A program made the translations under genes and the position numbers. Source: Piromyces finnis (taxonomy: Eukaryota > Neocallimastigomycota > Neocallimastigomycetes > Neocallimastigales > Neocallimastigaceae). From it: a DNA stretch of 64,000 nucleotides. Below, one piece after another: positions 37,970 through 51,060 of this stretch. The first letter of the stretch is position 1. Every line of letters begins with the position of its first letter. The notes beneath the pieces were generated by a model, which did no database searches, was not told where the DNA came from, and worked only from the letters and a program-made list of their open reading frames with translations. Location: contig MCFH01000033.1 of the NCBI GenBank assembly GCA_002104945.1, forward strand, positions 248,001 to 312,000. Reading direction: 5' to 3'.

Positions 37970-39747
37970 ATGGGTAAAGATAAAGGAAAAGAAGTTGCTA
38001 TAAATGAACAAGATGCTGGTGATAAGATCACTGCTCTTGCTTCCTTAGATGAAGCTAAACTTTCATGGTTCCACATTAAGGCCATTCTTGTTTCAGGTTG
38101 TGGTTTCTTCACTGATGCTTATGATATTTTCATTATCAATTTAGTTATGCCAATGTAAGCTTAAAAATTATATATATATATTCATAAATGTAAATGAATA
38201 AAATAACTTATAAAAACTATGTAAATATTATATTTGATAATTAAAAAAAAAATAGGATTGGTTATGTTTACTATGCTGATGCTTCTCACAAAAACCATGT
38301 TCCAAATCTTACTGATGGTTTAACTAAGGGTGCTGCCTCATGGGGTACTTTAGTTGGTCAATTAGTTTTTGGTGTTCTTGGTGATAAGATGGGTAGAAAG
38401 AAGAATTACGCTATTGTTTTAATTATTTTAATTGTTTCCACCATTGGTTGTTCCTTAGCTGGTCCATCCAAGGTTGGTTGGGGTATTTGTACTATGATTG
38501 CTATCTGGCGTTTCTTCCTTGGTATTGGTATTGGTGGTGATTACCCAATGTCTGCTGTTATTACTTCAGAATTCGCCACTGTTAACCGTCGTGGTTTCAT
38601 GATTGCCTCTGTATTCGCTATGCAAGGTATTGGTATTCTCTTCGCTTCCGTTCTTACTGTTGTCTTATTACTTATCTTCAAGGGTGGTATTCAAACTGAT
38701 GTTAACAACTTAGATACTGTTTGGAGAATTTGTATTGCTATGGGTGCTGTTCCAGCTATCTTCACTCTTTACTACCGTATTACTTTCCCAGAAACTCCAC
38801 GTTATGCTATGGATGTCCAAGGTGATATTGATGCTGGTATCAAGTCTGCTAAGGCTGCTATGGGTTCTTCTAAGACTACTCCAGAAGAAAATGCCAACAT
38901 TGAAGAAGCTATTGCCGTTCGTGCTGTTGAAAAGCCAGCTGCCGCTGGTCAAGTTGCTACTAGTAGCTGGAAGGGTTTCAAGGATCACTTTGGTCAATGG
39001 AGATATGGTAAGGTTTTATTAGGTTGTGCTCTTTCTTGGTTCTTATTAGATTTAGCTTTCTACGGTTTGAACTTAAATCAATCTATTGTTCTTGAAGCTA
39101 TTGGTTACGGTGATAAGGAAGGACAAACTGCTTACGATTTAGTTTGGAACAAAGCTGTTGGTAATTTAATTATTGCTGCTATTGGTACTGTTCCAGGTTA
39201 CTGGATTTCTGTTCTTTTAATTGAAAAATTAGGTCGTAAGCCAATTCAATTATTAGGTTTCGCTGTTATTGGTACTTGTCTTCTTATCATTTCTATCTTC
39301 TTCCACAAGATTATTGAATACAGTAAAACTTTATTCTTTGTTATTTACATTATCTGTCAATTCTTCTTCAACTTTGGTCCAAACGTTACCACTTTTGTTA
39401 TTCCAAGTGAAGTCTTCCCAACTCGTTTCCGTACTACCGCTCACGGTATGTCTGCTGCCTCTGGTAAGTTAGGTGCTATTATTGCTGCTCACACTTTCAG
39501 TATTATTAAGGATATTGGTGGTCACAACAATTTCATTCAAGGTCTTTTCGGTATCCTTGCTGGTTGTATGTTCTTAGGTTTCATTGTTAGTACCTTCCTT
39601 CCAGAAACTAAGGGTAAGACTTTAGAAGAATTAGCTGGTGAAGAAGTTATTGAAACTGCTCCATCAATGCAAAAGTTAAATCCAAATGGTAATGAAAGTA
39701 ATGAATCTTTAGATGAAGATATCTACGATATTGCCATTCAAAAGTAA
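37970..39747 (+). CDS. PHO84: High-affinity phosphate:H+ symporter, Pho84 family
   Basis: Exons 37970-38154 and 38256-39747 encode 558 aa. Major facilitator of the phosphate:H+ symporter (PHS) family with twelve membrane segments. Diagnostic motifs: GCGFFTDAYDIFIINL in TM1, the MFS loop motif GDKMGRKK, the PHS signature GIGIGGDYPMSAVITSEF in TM4, FPETPRY, a central cytoplasmic loop (about 255-330), LLIEKLGRKPIQ, and FGPNVTTFVIPSEVFPTRFRTTAHG leading to FLPETKGKTLEEL. The intron splits an ATG codon (M62) at the end of TM1. Bias to AAG, GGT, GCT and TTC indicates strong expression. Located in the plasma membrane, importing inorganic phosphate. The acidic C-terminal tail could carry regulatory or sorting signals, but none is identifiable. 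Confidence 0.95.
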
Positions 39748-41979
39748 ATAACCAAAATAACCACAATAACCACAACATCTTTCCCAAAAATTAAATAATC
39801 AATATTACTAAAATAAAAAATGTGATCATTTATCGTTATTACGTTAATTTTATTTTATTAAGTTGTTTAAAATTCTATTTATTAATTTAGAAAGAATAAT
39901 ATATATAATACAAATAATATTTATTAAAGAAAAAATTTATTTATTAAAATTTAAAGAAGTTAAATTATTTAAAAAATATATACCAAACGCAAAATCAAAT
40001 GGATGAAAATAATCACCATAAAAAAAACAAAAACAAAATTTAGAAGAAATAATATTTATTAAAATGAATACAAAATAAAATTCAGTAAAAAAATTATACC
40101 AAACGCAAAAAAAAAAGATGAAATAAATCATCATAATTTATTGGAAATATTCTATATTAAAATTCAAAAAATAGAAAAATTATTTATAAAAGAAATAATC
40201 AAACAAAACCAAAACAAAAACAGTAATAATACCAAAAAATTAACTATCTATAAAAAAACCAAAAAAAAAATCTATTAAGTTATTATATATATTATTTATT
40301 TAATTTTTTTTATCTATATTTATTGTAGTTTTTTTTCTCATAAAAATTAAAAATTAAAAAATAAAAAAAAACATGAAAATTTTTAAAAAAAAAATAATTA
40401 TTAATTCTAAGTATATAAATTTAGAAATTTTTGATTTTATTAAAGTCAAAAGTTTTAAAGATATATAAAAAAGTAGTAAATTTTATAGAGTTAGTATTAA
40501 TAATTTAAGAAGTAATTTAAATGATAATATAAAAAGGACATTTTTGTCGATTAAATACAAGAATATTATTGTATTTAAAAAAATATTATCAGCTTTAAAG
40601 TTTAATAAATAAAATTGAAAAAATTAACACAAACAACTAAACCAAAAACCCAAAAACCTTAAAATCCCCTCTTCCCTTTTCCCCTTTTTATTTTTAATAT
40701 GTGTGTGTCCTTTTAAAGGTCTTAATGATTTAAAAAGCGACACTTTGAAGTTTGTAAAATTTTTAAGTATACCCTAAATTTTCCCATTTTCATTGAAGAA
40801 ACTAGTTCTTTTATTCCTAAGTGATTGACATAGTTTCTTGCTATGTTTTGTTACTTGAATCGAATTAAAAAAAAAAAAAAAGTTTAAAAATATTTGATGC
40901 CGTTAAAAAAAAAAAAAAAAATAGTTTAGGATTGTATTAGAAACATGTCAACAAAGGAATATGTTGATATGGTTTATCAATGTAGGACCAGGTCCTGATG
41001 GCCATTGTAATTGAATTTTTCAAAAAAAAAAAAAAAAAAACAAACACCTTTTTTTTTTTTTTTGTGATGAAAAAGAATTAACAACAACAACAACAACACC
41101 AAAAAAAAAAAAAAAAAAAAAAAAAAAAGCATTAATCTACTTCTTTAATTTTCAAACTGTAAAATAATTCTTATTCATTTATAGGTTGTGAAAAAAAAAA
41201 AAAAAGTATATATGATTCGATTCTTATTTTTAACATTCTTGACAAAGTTAACTACATGGTGGGTGATAAAATAATTTAAAAACTGGTGTACAGTTTCTTG
41301 GGTATAACAACTTTTTACCATTCATTAAAGTTACGTTCAGTGTATAAAAGGGTCTCATAACTTTTCTTAACTAAAAAAAAAAAAAAAACAATTTTTATAT
41401 CATCATTGAATTAGTTTTAGGATAATCAAGTACGTCCTAGATAACAAAAGAATATTCTATAGACAGAGTTCGCTTCAATATCAGTGTTTCTTTAAAATGA
41501 AAATATTAAGAATTCATGGGAGAGTTTAGTGAACATCACACCACATCATCCTACCTGATATTATTATTATTATTTTTTTTTTATTTCATATGATTTATTG
41601 GGTAGGGACGTATCCCACACACCGTATTAATTAATTACAAAGTTCATCAAAACTTTTATGCAACTTAATTTTATATTTATATCTTTAAAAATATATTTTT
41701 TTTTATTTTATATTTATATATATATATTATTATTATTAATTATTAGTTATTATATCAATATTATTATCAATTATCAATGATTACTATGTAAATTTTTTTT
41801 TAATAAAAATCAACTAAATAAATATTAGTAGAAGAAGAAGTAAATTTTCTTCCTTGTTTAAAAAAAGATAATTCAAAGGAATAGAAATATATTTTACATG
41901 CAAGTGTTAAAATTAAATAAGACAAAATTTTATTATTTGAAAAAGTTAAAAAAAATACAAGATTTGAGTAGAACGGTGG

Positions 41980-42019
<40 letters not shown>

Positions 42020-42794
42020 GAAATGACTAAACACCATTATATATATACCCTAATTTTTATTCATATGTAATTTTATTAAATTTACTTTTTTTTTTTTTTA
42101 ATTTTTAATTATTTTTTTTAAAAAAAAAAAAAAAAACATATGAAATAACTTTAAAGGTTTTAAAATAATTTTGCACTACCATTAATATATCTATTTGATT
42201 CCATTAAAGAAATAAATTTTCACTTGTGTATTGAAATTTCTAATAAGGATTAGTTTGACTTTTCAGATTCCTTGGAAGGAAAAATACTGTTCCGTAATTC
42301 AAATATTTTATCATAAATACTTTTTTTTTTTTTTTTTTTCATTTGAGTTTTGTTATGTTATATATATATATATATTCATTCCCAAATGATGATGCTATTA
42401 AAATTGAATGTATGATATTTAATTTGACCATTTTACAAATCAACAAAAATATGCATATTAATATTTATTTTTTTTTTTTTAAAAAAAAATCTATTCATTT
42501 TTAATAGATAAAAGGTAAAATATAATTAATGATATGTCAAATAAAATAAAAAAAGGTTTTAATAATATTTTATTTATTTATTTTTTTATTTCCCTTTGCC
42601 AAAATTTTTGTTTCTTTTGTGATTTGATTTGGTTCATCCATAAAAATATTATTATTTTTCCAAATACCCAGTTGAAATTAATGATTGAATGGTGGGTATT
42701 TATTTTAATTAAAAAAAAAAAAATTTTTTTAATTTTTTAAACTTTTCTATAATTCTAAAAAATAGATAAAAATTAAAGAAAAAAAAAAAAAAAA
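39748..42794. other. Intergenic region PHO84 / glutaredoxin
   Basis: 3 kb with very long A and T homopolymers. It holds a repeated TACCAAACGCAAAA element (about 39979-39993 and 40096-40110), a decayed glutaredoxin-like start at 40944 (separate entry), and a TATA-like GTATAAAAGGG near 41343. A 68-codon frame at 42534-42740 overlaps the glutaredoxin promoter and was not accepted. Confidence 0.5.
40944..40997 (+). pseudogene. Fragment resembling the glutaredoxin 5' exon
   Basis: ATG at 40944 opens MSTKEYVDMVYQ and stops after 17 codons. The first eight residues match those of the glutaredoxin gene 1.85 kb downstream (MSVKEYVD) at seven positions, and a 14-nt block AGGAATA.GTTGAT is shared. The match ends before the CPYC motif and nothing similar follows. 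The best reading is a duplicated and decayed first exon; an unrelated short frame is the alternative. Confidence 0.4.
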
Positions 42795-43399
42795 ATGTCT
42801 GTCAAGGAATACGTTGATAACTTGATTAAAAACGAAAATGTTATGGTTTTCAGTAAGACTTACTGCCCGTAAGTTTATAATTTTATTGATTTAATAATTT
42901 AATTACATTTCAAAAATAATAAATAAATAAATTAAATTTTATAATTTCATCCATAATTATCAATCAATAAAATAGATACTGTGATGCTACCAAAGATTTA
43001 TTAAATAGTTTAAAATGTCAATATAAGGCTATTGAACTTGATGAAATGGGTAAATAATGAATTAATTAATTTTATTATTTTTATTTATTATTATTATTAT
43101 CAAAATAATAAAATTAAAAAATAAATATGTTCAATTAAATAATCAACATTATGGTTATTAATCTTTTTTTATAATCCTCTTTGAAATAATGTCTACTTTT
43201 ATATATTTTTCAATTCTTCGGGTTAACGATATAAAAAGATAATGGAAGACAAATTCAAGATTATCTTTTCGAAATCACAAATCAAAAGACTGTTCCAAAC
43301 ACCTTCATTAGTGGACAACACATTGGTGGAAATGACAAATTACAAGCTAAACACAAGAGCGGTCAATTAATGCCAATCATTAAAGATTTCTGTAATTAA
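42795..43399 (+). CDS. GRX1: Dithiol glutaredoxin (CPYC type)
   Basis: Three exons, 42795-42868, 42976-43049 and 43239-43399, encode 102 aa, the normal length of a classical Grx1/Grx2-type glutaredoxin. The active site C24-P25-Y26-C27 is present, with the first intron splitting the Pro25 codon. The glutathione-binding elements follow in order: K21, the cis-proline motif KTVPNTFI, and IGGNDKL. It reduces protein disulfides and glutathione mixed disulfides using GSH. There is no signal peptide or targeting extension, so it is cytosolic. In a hydrogenosome-bearing anaerobe it would serve oxygen-stress repair, which is inference. Start chosen because it gives the usual N-terminal helix (VKEYVDNLI) and is preceded by an A tract. 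Confidence 0.95.
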
Positions 43400-44976
43400 A
43401 CCGACTAGATAATTTTCAAATAATTGATATTCCATTGAATAAATTTAATAAAATAGGAGGCACACACGCTCTAATATAAAACCAAATCAATTATTAAAAA
43501 TTTGTGAAAAGAAAAAAAGTACACACTTTAAAAAAACTAAAGCATAATCAAAAAATTTAAAGATTTGTAAAAAAAAAAAAAAAAGTAAAAATAAGCAAAT
43601 AAATAAAAATGAAAAACAATTGATTTTTCAGATAAAAATAACAAAAAAAAATATTTTTTATAATATTTAAATATCAATAGTATAATACCATAAAGTTTAA
43701 CATTTATTATTTATTGGAATGTTCTAGTGTTATTTTTTTTATTAAGAATAAAAATGGGTATTTTGTATCCTTGCTACTAATTTCATGAAAATAGCCTTTT
43801 TTTTTTTTATTGGATTAAATGGCTTTTGAAAATATGGGAACTATTGTTTTTGTTTTTATATGTTATATTTTTATAGCTTTTTTTTTCTAAAAAAAAAAAA
43901 AAAAAAAAAAAGAGGACCTTAAAACATGAAAAAAAATAACTTTCTTATTGATATATAAAACACTATTAAAATTAGTATTGTTTTGTGAATACTTTTTTTT
44001 TTCTTTATACAACACTTTTAGGAATGATTATTGTTATTTCACCTATTTTTAAACCATAATTTTTTTTTTTTACCACCTACCACCCACTTTTTATTTTATT
44101 TTTTTTTTAAGAATAATAATGGTAAAGTAGGAGTAGAAAAATTCAATCTTGTCAGTCTTTTATTGGTATTAATTTTTTATTAATGAATAATTAAATTAAA
44201 AAAAAAAAATAATTAAATTATTGAATTAAAAATATATATATATATATTAAAATTCTAATTAAATTTTATTATTAAAAAGAAAAAAAAGAATTATTATTTT
44301 ATTTCAAGGTAAAATCTTTAAAAAAAATTTAAACATCCATTTCTTTTTCAAGAGTAAAAAACGAAAAAGTAACCATTTAATGTTTTTATATTATAAAAAT
44401 AAATAATATATAATCTTTATATTTTTTTTTTCAACTAGAAAAGTTTATTAAAAAGGAAACTTTGAATTTAAAATTATTGTATATATTTTGTAAATAAATA
44501 ATAATATCTATCTATCTATATTTTTTTTAATTTAAAATTTATTAAAAGAAAAGGAATGACAATAATAATATAAATAAAATAAAATAAAATAAAATAAAAT
44601 AAAATAAAATAAAATAAAATAAAATAAAATAAAATAAAATAAAATAAAATAAAATAAAATAAAATAAAATAAAATAAAATAAAATAAAATAAAATAAAAT
44701 AAAATAAAATAAAATAAAATAAAATAAAATAAAATAAAATAAAATAAAATAATAAATAATAAATAATCCTATTAAATTGTATAACTATGTTACTATATTT
44801 TTTTTTTTAAAAAAAAAAAAAAGATACTTTATTACTTTTATTAATTATCTAATTTTATTTATATATTACGTTTCCCTCCCCTCTTATCCTAAAGTAACAA
44901 CACGCAGTATATTAAGAAAGATAAAAAAAAAAAGAAAGAAAAGAACAAATAAACAAATAATATATACACTATCAAA
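43400..44976. other. Intergenic region glutaredoxin / derlin
   Basis: 1.6 kb with long A and T runs and the 175-bp AAAAT microsatellite (separate entry). No gene seen. Confidence 0.5.
44576..44750. repeat. (AAAAT)35 microsatellite
   Basis: Thirty-five uninterrupted copies of the pentanucleotide AAAAT, 175 bp, about 225 bp upstream of the derlin ATG. Such a perfect array is expected to be length-variable. Confidence 0.98.
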
Positions 44977-45246
44977 ATGAATAATTATAATAACCAAAAT
45001 AACAACAATGAAAATACTGAATCCGTATTTACAAAATTTAAAGAATGGTATACAGGAATTCCATTAGTTACTAGATATATTATGACATTATCATTTGCTG
45101 TTCCAATTCTTATGAACTTTGGTATTGTTGGAACTAAAACCATTGCCCTTATTGGTCCTGCTATTTATGAAAAATTACAAGTAATTAAAAATTTTATTAT
45201 TAACATATACTCTCCTATCTATTCCAAATTTTTATTAATATATTTA

Positions 45247-45295
<49 letters not shown>

Positions 45296-46575
45296 TTCAT
45301 TTCTTTAATATAATATTTTCATAAAACGTAACAATTTATTGTCTAATTCATTCGTTTATTATTTGTCAACATACACACACACGTACATACATTATAACTA
45401 AATATTATACATGGATTTACCATCTCAAAAATTGATTAGATATGGCGTTTATTTACTCACTTTTTCGTAAATAAATTAAGTTTTGGTTTCTTGATGAATA
45501 TATTTTTCCTCTACCAATCTTTATCTACTTTAGAAAATCAACAATTTTATGGTCGTAAAGCCGATTATGTTTGGTTCTTTGTATTTGGAATGCTTGTATT
45601 AGATGTAAGATTTTATTTTTATGTTTTATCTAAATTAATAATTTCATCCTAATGTATAATCCATATGGGGATGACCATTATATAATATTATGTTTTACTA
45701 TTACTATTACCACATTATTATTTCTATTTCATATCCCATTATTATTACTACTATATGGATAAATACAAATATAAATTAAAATTTTTTATAATATCAACAA
45801 AAAAAAAAAAATTCACATCATCCATTCTCACCCTATAAATATATCATTTAAATATAAAATCACAAATAAATAGTTAGTTGGTGTAGTTCGTGGTTACTTC
45901 TTTTTACCACAAGCCTTTATGTTCTATATCATGTACTACTGGTCACAAACCAACAGAAATTCTAATGTTTCCTTTATGTTTGGATTCCAATTCAAGGTAT
46001 ATAGCCATACATATATTTAATTTAAAAGAGCACACACGCCAAAATATTAATGATGATAGAATAGTGGTGGTGGTGGTTAAAATAGTATTGTTTATCTATA
46101 AAAAAAGAATATACTATATATCATCAAGAAAAGAAAAGAAAAAAAAAAAAAAAAAAAACATAAAAATATCAGTTCTCTTTATTGTTTTTAAATTGATATC
46201 AATTTTTATAAAATTTGATTCATTCATCTTCAACCTCCCTTTCCATACTATTATTATCATATGCATTAAAATCAATTATTTTTTCTTTTATAATTATTCT
46301 TGAATTAGGCTATATACTTCCCATTTGTTTTAATTGCCTTTGGATTATTAACTGGTGGAGGTCTTGATTTAACTCAACTTCTTGGTATTGGTGTTGGTCA
46401 TATATATTACTTTTTAAAAGATATCTGGCCAAATCAATATGGTGGTCGTCAATTCCTTGCTACTCCAAACTTTATTAAAAAATTATTCCCAGAAGATATT
46501 GAACAAGAACAACCACAAACTGGTCCAACCGATGATGGTAAATACAAATGGGGTTCAGGTCATAAATTAAATTAA
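44977..46575 (+). CDS. DER1: Derlin (Der1 family), ER-associated degradation
   Basis: Exons 44977-45180, 45440-45604, 45874-45996 and 46309-46575 encode 252 aa. Derlins are rhomboid-fold pseudoproteases in the ER membrane that help retrotranslocate misfolded proteins for ERAD. Family marks: WYTGIPLVTRYIMTLS before TM1, IWRLFTHFFV, the loop SLSTLENQQFYGRKADYVWF, GVVRGYFFLPQAFMFYI, and GGGLDLTQLLGIGVGHIYYF, the derlin counterpart of the rhomboid GxxxG/His region, followed by the cytosolic GGRQFLATPNF tail. All introns are phase 0. Intron 1 carries an (ATT)n microsatellite (about 45248-45295). The N-terminal 15 residues are Asn-rich, a common addition in this genome. Confidence 0.94.
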
Positions 46576-47128
46576 TTTTTTTTTTTTTTTGAAAAAAGAA
46601 TTTCCAAAAAAAAAAGTCCATCTATATTATATAGCAATAATTGATAATAAAACAAACAAACAAACAAAAAAAAACTATAAAATAATTTAAAATAAATATA
46701 TATATATACCTAATAAAAATAGAATATTATATTTATAATAACAAAGACTAAAATATTTTTAAAAAACATGATAAAAAATAAAAGGGTGGCATTATTTCTT
46801 TTTAATATTTCTATGACTAAATGTTTGGTGGTGGTGATAGTATAAATAGTATATCGAATAAATATATTATGGTGACCAAGTATTTTTTAAAAATAGTTAA
46901 AGTTTACAAATATTAAAATCTACTTGAACTATGTATGTCATTTAAATTGACTTTTTATAAATTGTCTAATATATTTCATTATTAATAATGGTTCGTGGGT
47001 AAAGTCAGAGAGGATTAGGTTATTTAATGGCATGTGAATACATATATTAGATCTATATTTTTACATTAAATAATGGTATCAACATAAATAATGGAAGGTA
47101 TACATAGAAGCATATAGGTATGTAACAT

Positions 47129-47134
47129 CACGTG
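47129..47134. promoter_or_regulatory. CACGTG E-box, second copy of ACATCACGTGTAT
   Basis: The 13-mer around this CACGTG is identical to the one around 35356-35361. It lies 0.55 kb downstream of the derlin stop and 5 kb before the next gene. Role unknown. Confidence 0.2.
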
Positions 47135-50100
47135 TATCTGATCATCAAACTCTTATTCTACAGAATGTAGAATGTATTTTAATGTAGTATGTATTCTGTA
47201 TAATGAGGATACCTCTATTGATTGACTTTTTTAGTTTCATAATGGATGGATAAATAAAATAATAACAATGGATTAGCTTAATTTGCACCAATAATATTCA
47301 TTAAAGGATAATAGAATAATAAAAACTAAATTTAATTTATTTATATTAATAATAAAATTTAAATTAAATTTTTTTTTAAATCCAAAAATTTTATTCATTT
47401 TATGTGATACAAACATTGACAGCCACTTTAATAAATATTAGTCATCTTAAATTGTTTTTTTGTTTTTTAGGTTAAATCCTTAGTTGTAGGATATAAATCC
47501 AAAAATAAGAATTTTAAAAGTGAATTATTATTATTTATTATTTATTTACAAAAATACTTTAATAGTATAAAAATAAATATAAAGTATTTTTTATAATATT
47601 CAAGAAATAAAAAAAAAATAATTAAAAATAGAGTCTAATATTAAAAAAAAAATCTTTTTTTTTTATTATTACTTTAATGTGCTTGCCTTTTACATTTCAT
47701 TTCATTCTATTAATACATTTGTGTACATTAATGTATACATAAATGGAATACTTAAAATGGTTTATTTTTTAGGCAAAAAAAGTAAATGGTGTATAGGGTA
47801 GATAGAATCCTTTTTATTTTTTTTAAAATTACTTTCAATAGTCTATTCTTTTTATTCTTTATACTATTTCTCATTATGTTCTATCATGATAATAATATTC
47901 ATTTTTGTCCTTTGTCATGACACTTTTAATCTACTTTATTTTTCCACTTAAATTCTTCTAACCCTTATAAATACTATAACTATTTAATAAATTTAATTTT
48001 TTTAAAAAAAACTGGAGACAAAAACAAAAAATTAATTAAAATAATTTTAATATAGGTTTCGTTTAGTAGAAACTATCTTTTTAAATGTGGTATAAAATTC
48101 TTGGTGGTTTTCTTTTTTTTTTTTGTTTTAAAAAAAAAAACCTTTCATTATTATTATTATAGCATTATATATGAAAATTTTTTACTAAAAAAATTTTTAA
48201 AAATGTTATAATTAAAATAATTTTTATAATCCAATTCTCTTTTTAATTTTACTTTTCATTTATAAAAAAACTATCTATTTCTTTTTTCTTTTTTAAAACT
48301 TTAATATAGACACTAACTTTATTAATTAAAAAAAAATACATTACAAGCTTTTTTTTTTTTTTTACCTTTCTTTCTATATATATCAAAGTACAGATGGGTA
48401 CGACGGTGTGTGTATACGATGCTAAAAATTTTAAAAAAGATTAGAAATTTTAAGGTATTAAGAAAGTTAATAGATAGAATAAATAGAATAATTAAAAAAG
48501 TTTTTTTTTTTTAATTATAATTAATATAAATTTTATATTAATTTTTTTTTTACATGTAACAAAATTTATTGATTAAATTAATATATTATTGAATAGGAAT
48601 ATTTAACTGATTAATATATTTAATTCTATATAAAAAAAATTATTAAAATTTCGAGGGAAATTTTTTTAGAGTTCGAAAGAGTTACTAGAAAGGTAGGTAG
48701 GTGTGGTTAAAGTTAAAAAAAAAAAAAGATATTTATAAATAATGGAATACTTTTTTTTTTATTTCTACTATTCCTATGATAAAAAAAAATATTTGTTGAC
48801 CTTTTTTATGTATTGAATTAATTTTATTACAAGTATTTTTTTTATTATATTATTTCCAATTCTTCTTTTTTTTATTATTATTCCTATTGCTACTATTGCT
48901 ACTATTATTATTATTAGTGTTATTATTAGTGTTATTAATGTTTATTATTATTATTAGTGTTATTGTTATTACTAGTGTTATTAGTGTTATTATTATTATA
49001 AATTATACATTTTTTTATTACAATCATATATGCCTATATAACTATACATGATTATTATGTGTACATTTATCACAAATAATCATCAATCATCAAAAGACTT
49101 GATAAAAAAAGGAGAGATGAATATGGTGCTTGCCATTATCATTATTCAATAATATTATTTATTATTTTTTTTAATTGTATATCAAAAGGAGAATATTTAC
49201 ATAGTTACCTCTTTTAATTTTTTATAAAAAATTAATAAAATGAATAATGAATTCGCATAATTTCATTTCCATTCTAATTCTATTTACTATTAATTATTTA
49301 TTTTTTAATCTATCTTTAATGATATTAATTTATTATTTGAATTTTTCAAACCAATTTATTTTCCATATTTCCAATAATGAATAAGTTGATGAGAGGTGTG
49401 TAAAGCCTAATTAAAAAAAAGTTTATGCGATAATAAATAATGATTAAATAAAATAAATATTTAATAAAACTATGACTATTTAATTATAATTATAATAATA
49501 GATATCATTATTATTTAATTAAAAATACTATTTAATTATAATTATTATTTAATTATAATTATTATTATTATTATTATTATTATTACGCTACTCTAATTTA
49601 TATTATTATTATTATTTCATATACAATTATATACAATTTCATATTTAATATTATTATAACTTTTTCATATTTATTATTTATATATTTAATGAAATAGATT
49701 AATTTTTTTTATATTAAAATAATGATTTAATTTTTTTAATTCCATTTTATTTAATTAAAAATAAAAGTGGATAAACTTTAATTTATAATATTTTAAGATA
49801 AAACATTTTCATATAAATTAATATAAATAATAATATAAATTATTTATTGATTTCAATTCAATTTTAATATATTACTAAATATTATTATCCATTTAAATTA
49901 ATTTTTTTTAGAAAAAACTCACCACCAATAATTTAGGAAGGTTGAAAAAAAAAAAGATCGAATAATAAATAATAATACTATTGAATTATTTCTTCTATAT
50001 AGAACTTTATAGGGTAATTTCTATTAAATAGAATGACCTTGTTGAATATTTCTACTTTATAAATCTATTAACTATTCAATGCATTTATTAAATAGATTGC

Positions 50101-50928
50101 TAGGCCATGTCTGTATTTTTTTTTAGCCTATAAGAATGGAAATGTCATTTTCTGATAAATTTTTATGAAATAATTTAATTTCAATAGTATTTTTTTTTTT
50201 TAGATAAAGGTGGCTCTACAATTTTATTAAAAAAAGTTAAAGTTTATATATTTAAATGTAAACAAAAATAAGTCTGTATCATATATTAACAATGTATTGT
50301 AATAATAATTTAATATATGGTAAACTTTGGTTGACATAAATTATATTTTATTTGTTTTTATCTTTTTTTTTTTGATTTAAAGATGGTTTGAATTGAATTC
50401 ATATTAGAATATATTGTAATATACTATAACTATTAATATGATTTAAATATTTAAAATTTATATAGATGAACGCATTATTTAATATATTAAATAATGCTTT
50501 ACCTACAAAGTTTTTTGTGTTAAATAAATTATATATTTATATTAAATAATAACTCTATTAGTATATATTAATAAATATGTTAATATATTATTATATGCTA
50601 ATAGATATATTTACAATAAATTTAAATATATAATGAAATAGAATCATTTTTTTAATAATAAATAAACTTTTATTTATTTACCTATTAATATAATAATTTA
50701 TATTGAATTCATATATTAAACTAACTTTATAATCGATGATTTAAAGTATATTGATTCTGTTTATTCATATATTAGATACATATTAATTAATTAATATAAA
50801 TAGGTAAACTTTTAAAAAAACTCTATATATACTAGGAATACTATTGTTTAATATATTAATATTTATTCTAAATTATTTAGTGAAGGATGCATAAAATAAA
50901 TAATAAAATGCTATTTAATAATAAATAA

Positions 50929-51060
50929 ATCATAAATAAATAATAAATACAACTATTTATTATTTAATATTATTCAATTCTATTTAATACTATTTATTAT
51001 TTATTTATGATTATTTATTTATTCAATACTATTCAATTCTATTTATTATTTATTTATGAT
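50929..51060. repeat. A/T inverted repeat with duplicated arm
   Basis: The 20-mer at 50929-50948 (ATCATAAATAAATAATAAAT) has perfect reverse complements at 50992-51011 and 51041-51060. The two right arms sit in a direct repeat that includes TATTCAATTCTATTTA. It could form alternative stem-loops or cruciforms. Confidence 0.7.

Noticed and set aside
42534..42740. 68-codon frame just before the glutaredoxin gene
   Set aside because: Phe/Ile-rich A/T-driven composition and location in the glutaredoxin promoter; no domain.
45890..46303. 137-codon frame overlapping derlin exon 3 and intron 3
   Set aside because: It reads derlin exon 3 in the wrong frame and then runs through the intron; the spliced derlin frame explains the locus.
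46980..47040. Possible tRNA-like GGTTCGTGGGTAAAG segment
   Set aside because: No matching acceptor or anticodon stems could be built around it.
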